A stretch of DNA of 64,000 nt, taken from assembly GCF_004361815.1 (NCBI RefSeq), contig NZ_SNWA01000004.1, forward strand, positions 62,001-126,000. The letters are read 5' to 3'. Position numbers and translations under genes: made by a program. Shown here piece by piece: positions 35,554 to 44,065 of this stretch. Position 1 is the first letter of the stretch. Every line of letters starts with the position of its first letter. The notes under the pieces were generated by a model that worked only from the letters and a program-made list of their open reading frames with translations, ran no database searches and was not told the origin of the DNA. This stretch comes from Paraburkholderia sp. BL10I2N1 (GTDB taxonomy: Bacteria > Pseudomonadota > Gammaproteobacteria > Burkholderiales > Burkholderiaceae).

Positions 35554-36336
35554 ATGACAGTCGAGCAACCCGGACCGATCCTTGCGGGCGCGAAAGCGCT
35601 CGTGACAGGCATCGCCAACGAGAATTCGATCGCCTACGGCTGCGCAAAGGCGTTCCGGGAGGTCGGCGCGGATCTCGCCATCACCTACGCGAACGAGAAG
35701 ACGAAGTCGTATGTCGAGCCGCTCGCGAAGGCGCTCGACGCGCCGATCTTCATGCCGTTCGACGCCGCGAGCGAGACGGAGCTCGAAGCGCTCTTCGAGC
35801 GGATCGAGAAAGAGTGGGGCCGCCTCGACGTCATGCTCCACTCGATTGCGTGGGCGCCGAAGGAGGACCTGCAGGGCGGTCTGCTCAACTGCTCGAGCCA
35901 TGGCTTCGGCGTCGCGATGGACATCTCCTGCCACTCGTTCGTGCGGATGGCGCGTCTGGCCGCGCCGCTGATGAAGGGCGGCGGCACGATGCTGACGATG
36001 AGTTACTACGGAGCGAACAAGGTGGTGCCGAACTACAATGTGATGGGGCCGGTGAAGGCAGCGCTCGAAGCCTGCGCGCGCTATCTCGCGTACGAGCTCG
36101 GGCCGCAGCACATCCGCGTGCACGCGGTCTCCCCGGGGCCGTTGAAGACGCGCGCGGCCTCTGGGCTGAAGGACTTCGACCTCATGCTCAACGAAGCGGC
36201 AGAGCGCGCGCCGCTCGGCGAGCTGGTGGACATCATGGACGTCGGCTACACGTGTGCGTTCCTCGCGACGCCGTACGCGAGGCGCGTCTCGGGGGAGACG
36301 CTGTATATCGACGGCGGCGTCAACATTATGGCGTAG
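35554..36336 (+). CDS. fabI: Enoyl-[acyl-carrier-protein] reductase FabI
   Basis: 260-aa NADH-dependent SDR that reduces enoyl-ACP in fatty acid elongation. N-terminal GAKALVTGIANENSIAYGCAKAF is the FabI form of the cofactor motif; the catalytic pair is in YNVMGPVK (Tyr-x6-Lys); SPGPLKTRAASGLKDFD is the substrate loop, and the C-terminus ends GETLYIDGGVNIMA. In an operon with pta-ackA rather than a fatty acid cluster, so probably a second copy used under low oxygen or for PHA/fatty acid balance. That role is inference. A small hairpin follows. Confidence 0.94.
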   Translation: MTVEQPGPILAGAKALVTGIANENSIAYGCAKAFREVGADLAITYANEKTKSYVEPLAKALDAPIFMPFDAASETELEALFERIEKEWGRLDVMLHSIAWAPKEDLQGGLLNCSSHGFGVAMDISCHSFVRMARLAAPLMKGGGTMLTMSYYGANKVVPNYNVMGPVKAALEACARYLAYELGPQHIRVHAVSPGPLKTRAASGLKDFDLMLNEAAERAPLGELVDIMDVGYTCAFLATPYARRVSGETLYIDGGVNIMA

Positions 36337-36337
36337 G

Positions 36338-36364
36338 GCCTGTCATCGGCGTGAACAGGCTTTT
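36338..36364 (+). terminator. Short hairpin terminator after fabI
   Basis: Stem GCCTGT (36338-36343) / ACAGGC (36355-36360) followed by TTTT, two bases after the fabI stop. Short stem, so only partial termination is likely; the RRM-like gene follows. Confidence 0.5.
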
Positions 36365-36389
36365 GGCGTTTCGTATGGGGAGAGAGATC

Positions 36390-36647
36390 ATGGCTGATCT
36401 ATGGTTGGCAAACGTCGAAGCAGACACCTCAGAAGACGAGATCAAGGAATTCCTGGGCAGGTATGGATTTCCGCCGTTCGACAGAATCCAGTACGTGCCG
36501 GGAACAGGGGAGCGGCCCGCCGTGATCCTGACCTTCAGCGAGGCCAGTGAAGAGGCGCTGCGCCTGCTGCAGCCGCGAGTCCACAATCTCTTCTGGAGGA
36601 ACCGCACGATCAACGTCCAGGTCATGCCGCCGGAACGCGAAGACTGA
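36390..36647 (+). CDS. Small RRM-like RNA-binding protein
   Basis: 85-aa protein with beta-alpha-beta-beta-alpha-beta layout of an RNA recognition motif: DLWLANVEADTSEDEIKEFL (strand 1 and helix 1), IQYVPGTGERPAVILTFSEASEEALRLL (strands 2-3, helix 2), NRTINVQVMPP (strand 4). The classical aromatic RNP1 is reduced (AVILTF), so RNA binding is plausible but unproven. GGGGAGAG lies before the ATG at 36390. Located 53 bases after fabI; may be co-transcribed by read-through. Confidence 0.75.
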   Translation: MADLWLANVEADTSEDEIKEFLGRYGFPPFDRIQYVPGTGERPAVILTFSEASEEALRLLQPRVHNLFWRNRTINVQVMPPERED

Positions 36648-36922
36648 GTCGCATCGTCGCGCCGGGCCCGCTATCGCGCCTGGCGATTCAGTATGAGGTG
36701 TATCTTCCCAAGGCCGCGCTCGATTCTGTAGAGCGCGTTGACGACGCCATGCCCGGCGCGCGCTGATTCCAACGGAAGGGCAGCCCTTCTTTGCTGGTTG
36801 CTCTCAGAAAATTCAGACGCACCCCAAACCGAAAGCCGGGCACGATCGATACGAAGAGTCGTTTCAGTTCAAGGCTATTTGTCGCAGCCGCCACGGCCTT
36901 TGCACGTGCATGGCCATTGCGA
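36648..36922. other. No gene seen
   Basis: 275 bases between the RRM-like gene and the convergent Cys-rich gene. No supported coding sequence, hairpin or clear operator. Confidence 0.4.
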
Positions 36923-37135
36923 TCACTCTTTGCAGCCACCCGCCCTGACGCATTCGACATATTTATTCTGCGCGTCACCCCGGCAAATCCCCGCGCGCCG
37001 GTCAGCTGAAGGTCCGCATCTCTCAAGATTCAGCTTATAAGCCTCCGCGCAGCGCTGCTTTATTTCGTCGCAAGTCTCCGCGGCGAAGCATGCACATGAG
37101 ATGCCCAATAGTGTGCCAAGCAGAAAATGTCTCAT
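36923..37135 (-). CDS. Small secreted Cys-rich protein
   Basis: 70-aa exported protein. A signal peptide is clear (MRHFLLGTLLGISCACFA, cut before AETCDE). The mature 52 residues contain six Cys (ETC, QRC, ERC, GIC, VEC, GGC) spaced as if forming three disulfides, with helical segments between. GAGGCGAAC lies before the ATG. Family not recognised; likely a small periplasmic protein. Convergent with the RRM-like gene and divergent from the next small secreted gene. Confidence 0.7.
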   Translation of the reverse strand: MRHFLLGTLLGISCACFAAETCDEIKQRCAEAYKLNLERCGPSADRRAGICRGDAQNKYVECVRAGGCKE

Positions 37136-37355
37136 GTTCGCCTCGCGACGTCCGAACCAGCGTGTTTTCGCCAGCAGGGAAAACGGAACTTCGGTCCAGG
37201 TGGTCTATGATTCTCTGAGATGCCTGTTGGTATTCCAGCGGGCAGCGCATAAGAGCAGCAGGCGAACCGATCTGAGCGAGTGCAAGAACAAATCCAGCGA
37301 TGCGAAGCAGTGTGTCATCGACAAGGATTCGCCTCTCGTGTCTCCGGAGACCATC

Positions 37356-37577
37356 ATGACCAGACATTACCCGATCGCCATGGCCATCGTCACAAGTATG
37401 GCTATTTCATTCGTGTCGGTGCCGGAAGTCAAGGCGCAGACAGGCACGCCCGGGACAATGCACTTCCAGGACACCCAACGAAAAGCCCAGGAGAAGGCGC
37501 GTAAGTCAGCCAGGACCCAAAAGGAAAAAGCAGCGGGTCACCCGGCTTCCGACAGTGTGCCGGCATCTGCACCGTAA
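37356..37577 (+). CDS. Small secreted protein of unknown function
   Basis: 73-aa protein. The hydrophobic signal sequence (PIAMAIVTSMAISFVSVPEVKA) ends at an AxA-like site near residue 27. The mature part is short, basic and Lys/Ala-rich (RKAQEKARKSARTQKEKA), probably helical or disordered. GGAGA precedes the ATG by five bases. No family recognised. Faces the BON gene, with a perfect hairpin between. Confidence 0.6.
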   Translation: MTRHYPIAMAIVTSMAISFVSVPEVKAQTGTPGTMHFQDTQRKAQEKARKSARTQKEKAAGHPASDSVPASAP

Positions 37578-37638
37578 CCCGATCCGAATTCATTGGATAT
37601 CCTGCTGATCCGCTCGAATCCGATGGTTGTCTACACTG

Positions 37639-37665
37639 CGCGCCGCATGCTGACGCAGCGGCGCG
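37639..37665. terminator. Hairpin between convergent small genes
   Basis: Perfect 8-bp stem CGCGCCGC / GCGGCGCG with an 11-base loop, between the 73-aa gene and the convergent BON gene. Weak T-tracts; likely bidirectional terminator. Confidence 0.5.
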
Positions 37666-37678
37666 TTAAGAGCGGTTA

Positions 37679-38050
37679 TTAATTGAATTGCCGGCGAACC
37701 GTGAGATTGCTTTTCACCGATGTCACGCCGGGCACTCCCTTCGTTATCTCGGCAACGGCATCTATCTGTGCGCTGTCACGTACCGTCCCGTTCAATGTCA
37801 CCGCGCCGGACTTTGCTACGACGCTGATGTTCCCAGCGTTTATCTCCCTGTGCTGCGCGATGGCGGCGTAGATCTGTTTGCGCAGCGCGCGATTCGCCTG
37901 TCGGGCGGTTTGAGTCGTTCCGCCGCTCGCCGCCGTCGCGGCGGCTCCGGTTTGCCCGCCGCTGGCTTCGCTGGCCTGGCACCACGCGTTAATGGACGCC
38001 ACTGCGATCAATATGCCCGTTGTCAGTCTGAGTGCATTGACTGTCTTCAT
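37679..38050 (-). CDS. BON-domain periplasmic protein
   Basis: 123-aa exported protein. Signal peptide to about residue 26 (hydrophobic TGILIAVASINAWCQA), a Gly/Thr/Ala-rich linker, then one BON domain (about 52-121): RALRKQIYAAIAQHREINAGNISVVAKSGAVTLNGTVRDSAQIDAVAEITKGVPGVTSVKSNLTV is its location. OsmY-like proteins with this domain bind membranes in stress. Located 30 bases downstream of the porin on the same strand, so it may share its transcript. Confidence 0.9.
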   Translation of the reverse strand: MKTVNALRLTTGILIAVASINAWCQASEASGGQTGAAATAASGGTTQTARQANRALRKQIYAAIAQHREINAGNISVVAKSGAVTLNGTVRDSAQIDAVAEITKGVPGVTSVKSNLTVRRQFN

Positions 38051-38080
38051 TGGATTCTCCAGTTGTTATGAGTCACTTGA

Positions 38081-39211
38081 TCAGAAGCTATGTCGTATGC
38101 CGACCATCGCTGCCGTAGTGGATCGGCCCGGCGCAACAGGCTGACCGTATACGATCGTCTGATTCATGGTTCCCTTGTTGTCGACGTATCCCACCTGCGC
38201 ATACGCCAGTGTGCGTTTGGAGATGTTGTATTCGGTACCGACCGCGACTTCGCTCGAGTGGTTGCTCGAATTGTTCCGGTCCTTCAGGTAATAGAAACCT
38301 GAAGTGACCTTGAGGACCGGGTTGAACTGGTACCCGAGGCCAGCCGAATACATCTCAAAGTCGGAGTGAGTGCTGTTCGCGGGGTTTTTGCCGATACTGT
38401 ACGAGCCGGACACCGAGAAAGCGTGGAACGTGTACAGCGCGCCGAGATAGTAAAAGCGGTTATTGTTGAGGCCCGTCGACACGGCACCGGGTGCGGGATT
38501 CGTGTCATGTCCGTTGTAGTAGATGGCGGACAGATTGAGGCCGTAGTTCGAGTACTTGAGCACCGCCGACTCGCGTGTGCCGCCTTGCAGCTGGCCCGCG
38601 ACGCCGCCTGGCGCATACTCGAGCGCGACCGATGCACCGTGGAAGCTAGGCGACCGGTAAACCAGCGCGTTGCTGTCGTACAGCGCGCCGATCGGGGCGT
38701 TCGTGCTGGTACCCGACCAGCCGGCAGCCTGGTTCATGCCGAGCCACGCGGTGAGAATGCTGCCGAAATATTGCGCGCCGCGCACATCGGTGTCGTACAT
38801 CGCGTAGATCATCGGCACGATCTGACGACCGGCGTCGAACGTGCCGAACGGACCGGATACACCGATAGTCGCAAACTGGTTGAACATTGCAACCGTACCC
38901 GGTGTGTCGCTCAGCCCGAACTTGCCCGTGCCGCTATCGAAGCTGCTCTGAAGCTTGAAGTTGGCCTTGTAGCCCCCCCCGAGGTCTTCGCTTCCCTTGA
39001 TTCCCCAAAGGCTCGAATAGATTCCGCCATCCTTGTAGCGAAAGACCGACCCGGTATTGGGCGCCTTCGGCGCAAATGATGCCGCGGAGGTGCTTTGATA
39101 CAGCAGTCCTGCATCGAGGGTGCCATAGAGTGTCACCGACGATTCTGCTTGTGCCGCGCTTGCGAAAGCGAAGAGTGCGGCCATTCCAGTCAATTTCAAC
39201 TTCAACTTCAT
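38081..39211 (-). CDS. OmpC-type trimeric porin
   Basis: 376-aa outer-membrane porin of the Burkholderia/Bordetella type. Signal peptide MKLKLKLTGMAALFAFASAAQA; mature start ESSVTLYGTLDAGLLY. Strand pattern and motifs: SLWGIKGSEDLGGGYKANFKLQS, FGTFDAGRQIVPMIYAMYDTD (constriction loop region), and the C-terminal beta-signal AAMVGIRHSF ending in Phe. ATG at 39211 chosen by the signal peptide; longer frames run into the next gene. Solute preference unknown. Confidence 0.95.
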   Translation of the reverse strand: MKLKLKLTGMAALFAFASAAQAESSVTLYGTLDAGLLYQSTSAASFAPKAPNTGSVFRYKDGGIYSSLWGIKGSEDLGGGYKANFKLQSSFDSGTGKFGLSDTPGTVAMFNQFATIGVSGPFGTFDAGRQIVPMIYAMYDTDVRGAQYFGSILTAWLGMNQAAGWSGTSTNAPIGALYDSNALVYRSPSFHGASVALEYAPGGVAGQLQGGTRESAVLKYSNYGLNLSAIYYNGHDTNPAPGAVSTGLNNNRFYYLGALYTFHAFSVSGSYSIGKNPANSTHSDFEMYSAGLGYQFNPVLKVTSGFYYLKDRNNSSNHSSEVAVGTEYNISKRTLAYAQVGYVDNKGTMNQTIVYGQPVAPGRSTTAAMVGIRHSF

Positions 39212-39236
39212 TTTAGTCTCCACATTTATGTTCTTT

Positions 39237-39258
39237 CCGGCCGCGTGCAAGCGGCCGG
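39237..39258. terminator. GC-rich hairpin downstream of acyl-CoA synthetase
   Basis: Perfect stem CCGGCCGC / GCGGCCGG with a six-base loop, 15 bases after the synthetase stop on the minus strand. T-tract absent, so termination would be weak. It also lies in the 5' region of the porin transcript. Confidence 0.4.
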
Positions 39259-39272
39259 GGTCCCGCATCGCT

Positions 39273-40934
39273 TCATACGATTCGTTGGCGCAGTGCCTTC
39301 TTGTCGATCTTCCCGACACTGGTCTTGGGGATGTCGTCCGCAAATACGACGCGGGCGGGGTCCGGCACGGCGTATCGGCTGATCCGGTTGGTCTCCACAT
39401 GCCGGAACAGGTGGTCGAGCACATCCTGAACGGCAACCGGCGAGTCGGGCTGCTTCACGATAAAAGCGAGCGGACGTTCGCCCCATTTCTTGTCTTCCAC
39501 ACCGATCACGGCGCATTCCGCGACACCCGGAACGTCGAGAATGAGCCCTTCGACCTCGAGGGACGAGACCCATTCGCCGCCAGTCTTGATCACGTCCTTG
39601 ACGCGATCGACAATGTTCAGGTAACCGTCGGATGTCATCACGGCGATGTCCTGCGTATGCAGATATCCGCCGGCCCAGAGTTCTTCGGAGGCCCCCGGCT
39701 TGTTGTGATAGCCGAGTGTGAGAAAGGGCGCCCGGAGCACGACTTCGCCAGGGGTGCAGCCGTCGCGCGGGACGTCTTTCATGTCCGTGTCGACCACGCG
39801 CAGCTCGACGAGCGGCACGGGGCGGCCAGTCATGCAGCGCTTCTTGATGTTCTCGTCCATGTCCGTGGGCGTCGCACCTGGCGCAAACTGTGAAAGTGCG
39901 ACGACCGGCCCCGTCTCGGACATGCCATACCCCGCGAAAACGTCGATGCCTTGCTCGACCGCTGCACGGCACAGCGCGGCCGGGAGCGCCGACCCGCCGA
40001 TGATCATCTTCCAGCCCGACAGGTCCAGGCCGTCCTCTTTCGCGGCACTGAGCAGCATCTGCAGGATCGTGGGCACGCAATGAGAGAACGTGACCTTCTC
40101 GGTACGTCTGAGTCTCAGCAGGACTTCAGGCAGGTAGCGGCCCGGCAGCACGACTTTCAGTCCCAGCATCACGGCGAGGTACGGCATGCCCCAGGCGAGC
40201 ACGTGGAACATCGGCGTCACAGGCATGTACACGTCTTCGCGATGAATGCGCTGGCCTTCGCGCGGCGTTCCAAGTGATGCAGCGGTGGCGAGCGTGTGGA
40301 GCACGATCTGGCGATGGCTATAGCAAACGCCCTTTGGATCGCCGGTGGTACCCGTCGTATAAAAGAGGGCGGCGCGTGTGTTCTCGTCGAAATCCTGAAA
40401 CGGGAAGTCCGGCGACGCCGCCGCGAGCAGTTGTTCATAGTCACCGGCGAACGCCAGCGGCGAAGTCACCGGCATGCTGTCGTCGCTTGCGACGATCACC
40501 GTGCGAACGCTTGTCAGATCGCCGCGGATCGACTCCACAACGGGCAGAAAATCAGGGTGGACGATGAGGTGCTCCGCACCCGAATCGTTCAGCGTGTAGG
40601 CGATCTGTTGCGCAGCGATGCGCACGTTCACGGTGAACATCGTCGCGCCCATCATCGGAATCGCGAAGTAGCTTTCCAGATACCGATGGCTGTCCCAGTC
40701 CATGATCGCCACCGTCGAGCCGGTACGCACGCCTTGCGAGGCGAGCATGCTGGCCAGGCGGCCGATGCGTTCGCGCAGGTCCGCGTAGGTGTAGCGCAGC
40801 TCGCCGCGGTAGGTAATCTCCTGATCTGCACTGAGACTCAGCGAGTTCACCAGCAGCTGTTTGACGAGCAGCGGATAGACATACGCCGATGGCGTAGCGG
40901 CAATCAGGTTGTCGGATAGATATCGGGTTTGCAC
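39273..40934 (-). CDS. Acyl-CoA synthetase (medium/long-chain, AlkK-like)
   Basis: 553-aa AMP-forming ligase. Motifs: ATP loop YTTGTTGDPKGVCYSHRQ (about residue 185), GYGMSETGPVVALS, GGYLHTQDIAVMTSDGYLNIVDRVKDVIKTGGEWVSSLEVE, and C-terminal Lys in PKTSVGKIDKKALR. The AlkK/fatty-acid ligase branch fits the sequence VNVRIAAQQIAYTLND and FHVLAWGMPY. The start is taken at the GTG 40934, nine bases after AGGAG; a GTG at 40952 is possible. Downstream of a MalT-type regulator on the same strand; typically regulated together in fatty acid or terpenoid use. Confidence 0.92.
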   Translation of the reverse strand: MQTRYLSDNLIAATPSAYVYPLLVKQLLVNSLSLSADQEITYRGELRYTYADLRERIGRLASMLASQGVRTGSTVAIMDWDSHRYLESYFAIPMMGATMFTVNVRIAAQQIAYTLNDSGAEHLIVHPDFLPVVESIRGDLTSVRTVIVASDDSMPVTSPLAFAGDYEQLLAAASPDFPFQDFDENTRAALFYTTGTTGDPKGVCYSHRQIVLHTLATAASLGTPREGQRIHREDVYMPVTPMFHVLAWGMPYLAVMLGLKVVLPGRYLPEVLLRLRRTEKVTFSHCVPTILQMLLSAAKEDGLDLSGWKMIIGGSALPAALCRAAVEQGIDVFAGYGMSETGPVVALSQFAPGATPTDMDENIKKRCMTGRPVPLVELRVVDTDMKDVPRDGCTPGEVVLRAPFLTLGYHNKPGASEELWAGGYLHTQDIAVMTSDGYLNIVDRVKDVIKTGGEWVSSLEVEGLILDVPGVAECAVIGVEDKKWGERPLAFIVKQPDSPVAVQDVLDHLFRHVETNRISRYAVPDPARVVFADDIPKTSVGKIDKKALRQRIV

Positions 40935-41011
40935 TGACCAGCTCTCCTGCACGGAATTCTTCGAGGCGTTGTGTCGCGTCGTGCATGCAAGAATAGGGAA
41001 AGCGGCGCATC

Positions 41012-41042
41012 GAGTCCCCCCTCGTGGTGGGAGGGGAGACTC
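41012..41042. terminator. Hairpin between LuxR and synthetase genes
   Basis: Imperfect stem GAGTC-CCCCCTC / GAGGGGA-GACTC between the regulator stop and the synthetase start. Could stop the regulator transcript. No T-run. Confidence 0.4.
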
Positions 41043-41109
41043 ACAAAGGAGGGGGGCGTGGGAACAGGGTGACGTGCCGCGGCTAAGGCAAAAGCCTTGG
41101 CCTGCTTAC

Positions 41110-43815
41110 TTATTGTGTGCCTTCCAGCAGTCCGAGGGCGAGCGCGCGGCGTACTGCGTGTTTACGCGAACTTGCGTCCAGCTTGCCGAACAGGTTCTTC
41201 AAGTGCCATTTGACCGTGCCTTCTCCGACCGTCGCGGCAACCGCAATTTCCTTGTTTGACAGGTTTTGCGCGAGCAGTTCGAGAATCTCCCGTTCCTTGG
41301 GCGTGAGCACGACGCTCGGCAGCGCGCGCAGCCCGCCCGACGCCGAGCGCGCGTCCGCGCGCACGATGTGCGGCGCCGCCATCGCGGGAATGCCCGGATT
41401 CTTCTGCGCCTCCTGCTCGCTCACCTGCCTCGCCCACTCCGCGAGGGCGGGATGCGCATCGGCGAGCAGGCGCGTGAGATTGAACGTCTGCGCGAGATTG
41501 ATCGCTTCGATGAGCAGTGCGCGGCCTTCGCCACCGGACTGGTCCAGCGCCAAAGCCCGCAAGGCCATGATTTCGATGCGGTAGCGGCCCATCTTCATCG
41601 ATTCGGCGATTTCGCCGGCGCTCGCGAGCGCGTCGAGCGCCTGCTGCCAGCGGCGCGCCGCGATGGCCGCGCCTGCGTGCGACAACGACTGCAGCAGCGT
41701 CACCGTCCGCAGCCACAACGGCCCGTGAAGCACGGTTTCCTGCGCAACGATGTCGTCGATGCGGTGCACCAGCGCCTCGCATGTCTGCGCCCGATAGCGG
41801 CCAGCGTGCATGCGCACCTGCTCCGTCAGGCTGGCAATACACAGGCGCGGCAGACGCCGGGTCACGCCCATCGCGTACATCGCTTCGAGCAGGTCGAGTG
41901 CGCGGTGCTCGATGCCCTGAAGGGCGGCGATCCGGGCGGCCGTGCAGTAAGCGACGCTCAGCGTTTCTGGTATCGCGGACCGCTCCAGCATATCCAGCCG
42001 GTTTGCGAGCAACGCGGCGGCCTCGTCGATACGATCGTCCTCATAGGCGATCGCCGCGCACGTGGCAGCGAACATGCAGGCGAGCGGGTGACGCCGGCCG
42101 AGATCGGCTTCGGCGCTGGCGAGCGCAGGCAGCAGGACCTCCTCCGCGAGTCGCAGCTGGCCCTCCGCGAGGTAACTCAGACCGACAATATGGTCACCCC
42201 AGCGCACCAGATAGCCCAGTCCCTTGCCCACTTCGGCGCGGGGTACGAGTTGCTGGCAACGACGGACCTGGGCCGGCTCTCCGAGCAGCATCGCCCGTGC
42301 TGCAAGCCGGTTCGCGTGGCTCTGGGCAAGCCAGGATTCGCCGCCTGGCGTCCACGCGGCCCATGGCTCGAAGATCTCGAGGAAGCGGTCGGGTTCGTCC
42401 GCGAAGTACGCGGCTGCGCTCAGAATCATCGCGCATTCGTAGCGCAGTTCAGTGTCGTCGGCGCCAGGACTATCGAGAATGCGCTTGACCTGGCGGCCGG
42501 CTTCTTCATGACGCTGCCCGAGCGCGAGCGCCCACGCCGCGGCCAGCCGCAGCCGCGGGCGCTTCTCCAGTTCGGCGTCGGGAATCAGGTCGAGCCAGTC
42601 GAGCACGGCGCTCAGGTGCCCCTGTTGCACCGCATCATGCAGGCTGCGTTCGGCAAGTTCGTAGGCGGTTTGATGCTGGCCGGCCGCGTGCGCGTGGCGC
42701 GCGGCTTCCTCGAGCATGCCTTGCCCGGCCAGCCAGGTCGCGGCGCGTCCATGCAATTCAGCCTGTACGGGCGCGGGAAGACCCGCGAGACGGGTGCGCA
42801 GGACGTCGCGCGCCAGCGCGTGCAGGCGGCACCATGTGCTGGCCTCGGCGGTGACGAATACCGGCGTCTCGCGCACGAGGCGGGCGAGTTGCTCCGGAGC
42901 GTGCGGGTCGCCCGTCAGCGCATGACACAGGTCCGGATGCAGGAGGTCCACCACGCTGATGCGGGTCAGAAATGAATCGTCTTCTGGCGAGAGCTTCGCG
43001 AAGAGCGCGCCGACCAGATGATCACGCAGACTGGCCGGGCCCGAGGCCAGCGCCACGGCAGCCTGGCGAGGGTCCGTCGCGTGCGTCATCGCGGCGAGTG
43101 CAAGCTGCAGGCCGAGCGGCCAGCCGTCAGTGGCTTCGAAAAGCCGCGCGCACACGTCCGTACCGATGCGCGAGCCGAAACGCTCGCCAACGAGAGCAAT
43201 CGTTTCGTCGAGGCGAAAGCGCAGCAACTCGGGGCCGATCAGCACGCCTTGTCCATAGGCGAGCAGATCGGCGACGGGCGCTTCGAGACCGCGTCGCCCG
43301 GCCATCATGAAGCGCAGATTCTGGGGCGCGTTGTGCAGCAGATATGCGAGCACCTTTGCGCCGGCAGCGGGCAGCCGTTCCACTTCGTCGACGATCAAAA
43401 GAATATCGAGCGAAAGCTGTGCGACTTCTGCAAGCCATGCCGTCGCGCCGTCCAGTTCGCTTACGGACGCAATGGCGCCGTCCAGCAGCAGACGCCCAAA
43501 CGCAGGACGCGCGCAGCCGCTTTTTACCGCGTGCACGAGGCCGAGCAGGAACCGCCCGGCCTCATCGCGCTCGTCCGCCCGCAGCCACGCGACCGCACCG
43601 CCGCGCGCCAGGTGTTCGCGGCGCCATTGGGCGAGTAGCGAGGTCTTGCCATAGCCGGCCGGTGCCTGCACGAGCACGATCTGCCGGTCGCGAAAGTCTG
43701 CTTCGGCGGCGCCAAGCCGGGTTCGCGCCAGCAGATGCTGCGGCGCGCGGGGAGCGATGGTCTTCAGGACAATTTCAGTGCCGGCGATGTCCGCGCCTGG
43801 AGCGATGGAGGCCAT
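41110..43815 (-). CDS. MalT-like LuxR-family ATP-dependent regulator
   Basis: 901-aa STAND-type activator. Walker A QAPAGYGKTSLLAQW near residue 50, Walker B LDILLIVDEVERL, a winged-helix/TPR-like central part (350-800), and a C-terminal LuxR helix-turn-helix LTPKEREILELLAQNLSNKEIAVAATVGEGTVKWHLKNLFGKL (about 840-885). Such proteins bind an inducer through the TPR sensor and activate with ATP. The start is uncertain: I used MASIAPGAD at 43815; longer starts add basic sequence unlike the family. Next to the acyl-CoA synthetase, probably its activator. Confidence 0.9.
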   Translation of the reverse strand: MASIAPGADIAGTEIVLKTIAPRAPQHLLARTRLGAAEADFRDRQIVLVQAPAGYGKTSLLAQWRREHLARGGAVAWLRADERDEAGRFLLGLVHAVKSGCARPAFGRLLLDGAIASVSELDGATAWLAEVAQLSLDILLIVDEVERLPAAGAKVLAYLLHNAPQNLRFMMAGRRGLEAPVADLLAYGQGVLIGPELLRFRLDETIALVGERFGSRIGTDVCARLFEATDGWPLGLQLALAAMTHATDPRQAAVALASGPASLRDHLVGALFAKLSPEDDSFLTRISVVDLLHPDLCHALTGDPHAPEQLARLVRETPVFVTAEASTWCRLHALARDVLRTRLAGLPAPVQAELHGRAATWLAGQGMLEEAARHAHAAGQHQTAYELAERSLHDAVQQGHLSAVLDWLDLIPDAELEKRPRLRLAAAWALALGQRHEEAGRQVKRILDSPGADDTELRYECAMILSAAAYFADEPDRFLEIFEPWAAWTPGGESWLAQSHANRLAARAMLLGEPAQVRRCQQLVPRAEVGKGLGYLVRWGDHIVGLSYLAEGQLRLAEEVLLPALASAEADLGRRHPLACMFAATCAAIAYEDDRIDEAAALLANRLDMLERSAIPETLSVAYCTAARIAALQGIEHRALDLLEAMYAMGVTRRLPRLCIASLTEQVRMHAGRYRAQTCEALVHRIDDIVAQETVLHGPLWLRTVTLLQSLSHAGAAIAARRWQQALDALASAGEIAESMKMGRYRIEIMALRALALDQSGGEGRALLIEAINLAQTFNLTRLLADAHPALAEWARQVSEQEAQKNPGIPAMAAPHIVRADARSASGGLRALPSVVLTPKEREILELLAQNLSNKEIAVAATVGEGTVKWHLKNLFGKLDASSRKHAVRRALALGLLEGTQ

Positions 43816-43989
43816 CTGGCAAGATCGGTGTGCCGTAGCCGCCTGTACGGCGTGGCTGCGGAAGAGAACGAACATACAGGATGGGTCGAACCGGCGGCGC
43901 GCGTCAACCCCCTCCCGCGCAGAGAGGGGTGCCGCAAGGACCGCAGCACTACGATGACTGCAATGGAAGTCCGACGTGAGGAGACAAGC

Positions 43990-44058
43990 ATGACATCGAC
44001 CCAGGCCGCCACGGCCACCATGGCCACCATGACCGCGCGACCATCGAGCGTCGGGTAA
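43990..44058 (+). CDS. Possible 22-codon leader ORF
   Basis: Short frame beginning at an ATG seven bases behind GAGGAG and ending eight bases before the USP-hemerythrin start. Product is Thr/Ala/Met-rich without recognisable features. The good ribosome site suggests possible translation and coupling to the next gene; could be chance. Confidence 0.25.
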   Translation: MTSTQAATATMATMTARPSSVG

Positions 44059-44065
44059 GGGCGGG

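Noticed and set aside
41266..42975. 569-codon open frame opposite the MalT-like regulator
   Set aside because: Antisense shadow with Arg/Gln-rich composition; the opposite strand has clear Walker and LuxR motifs.
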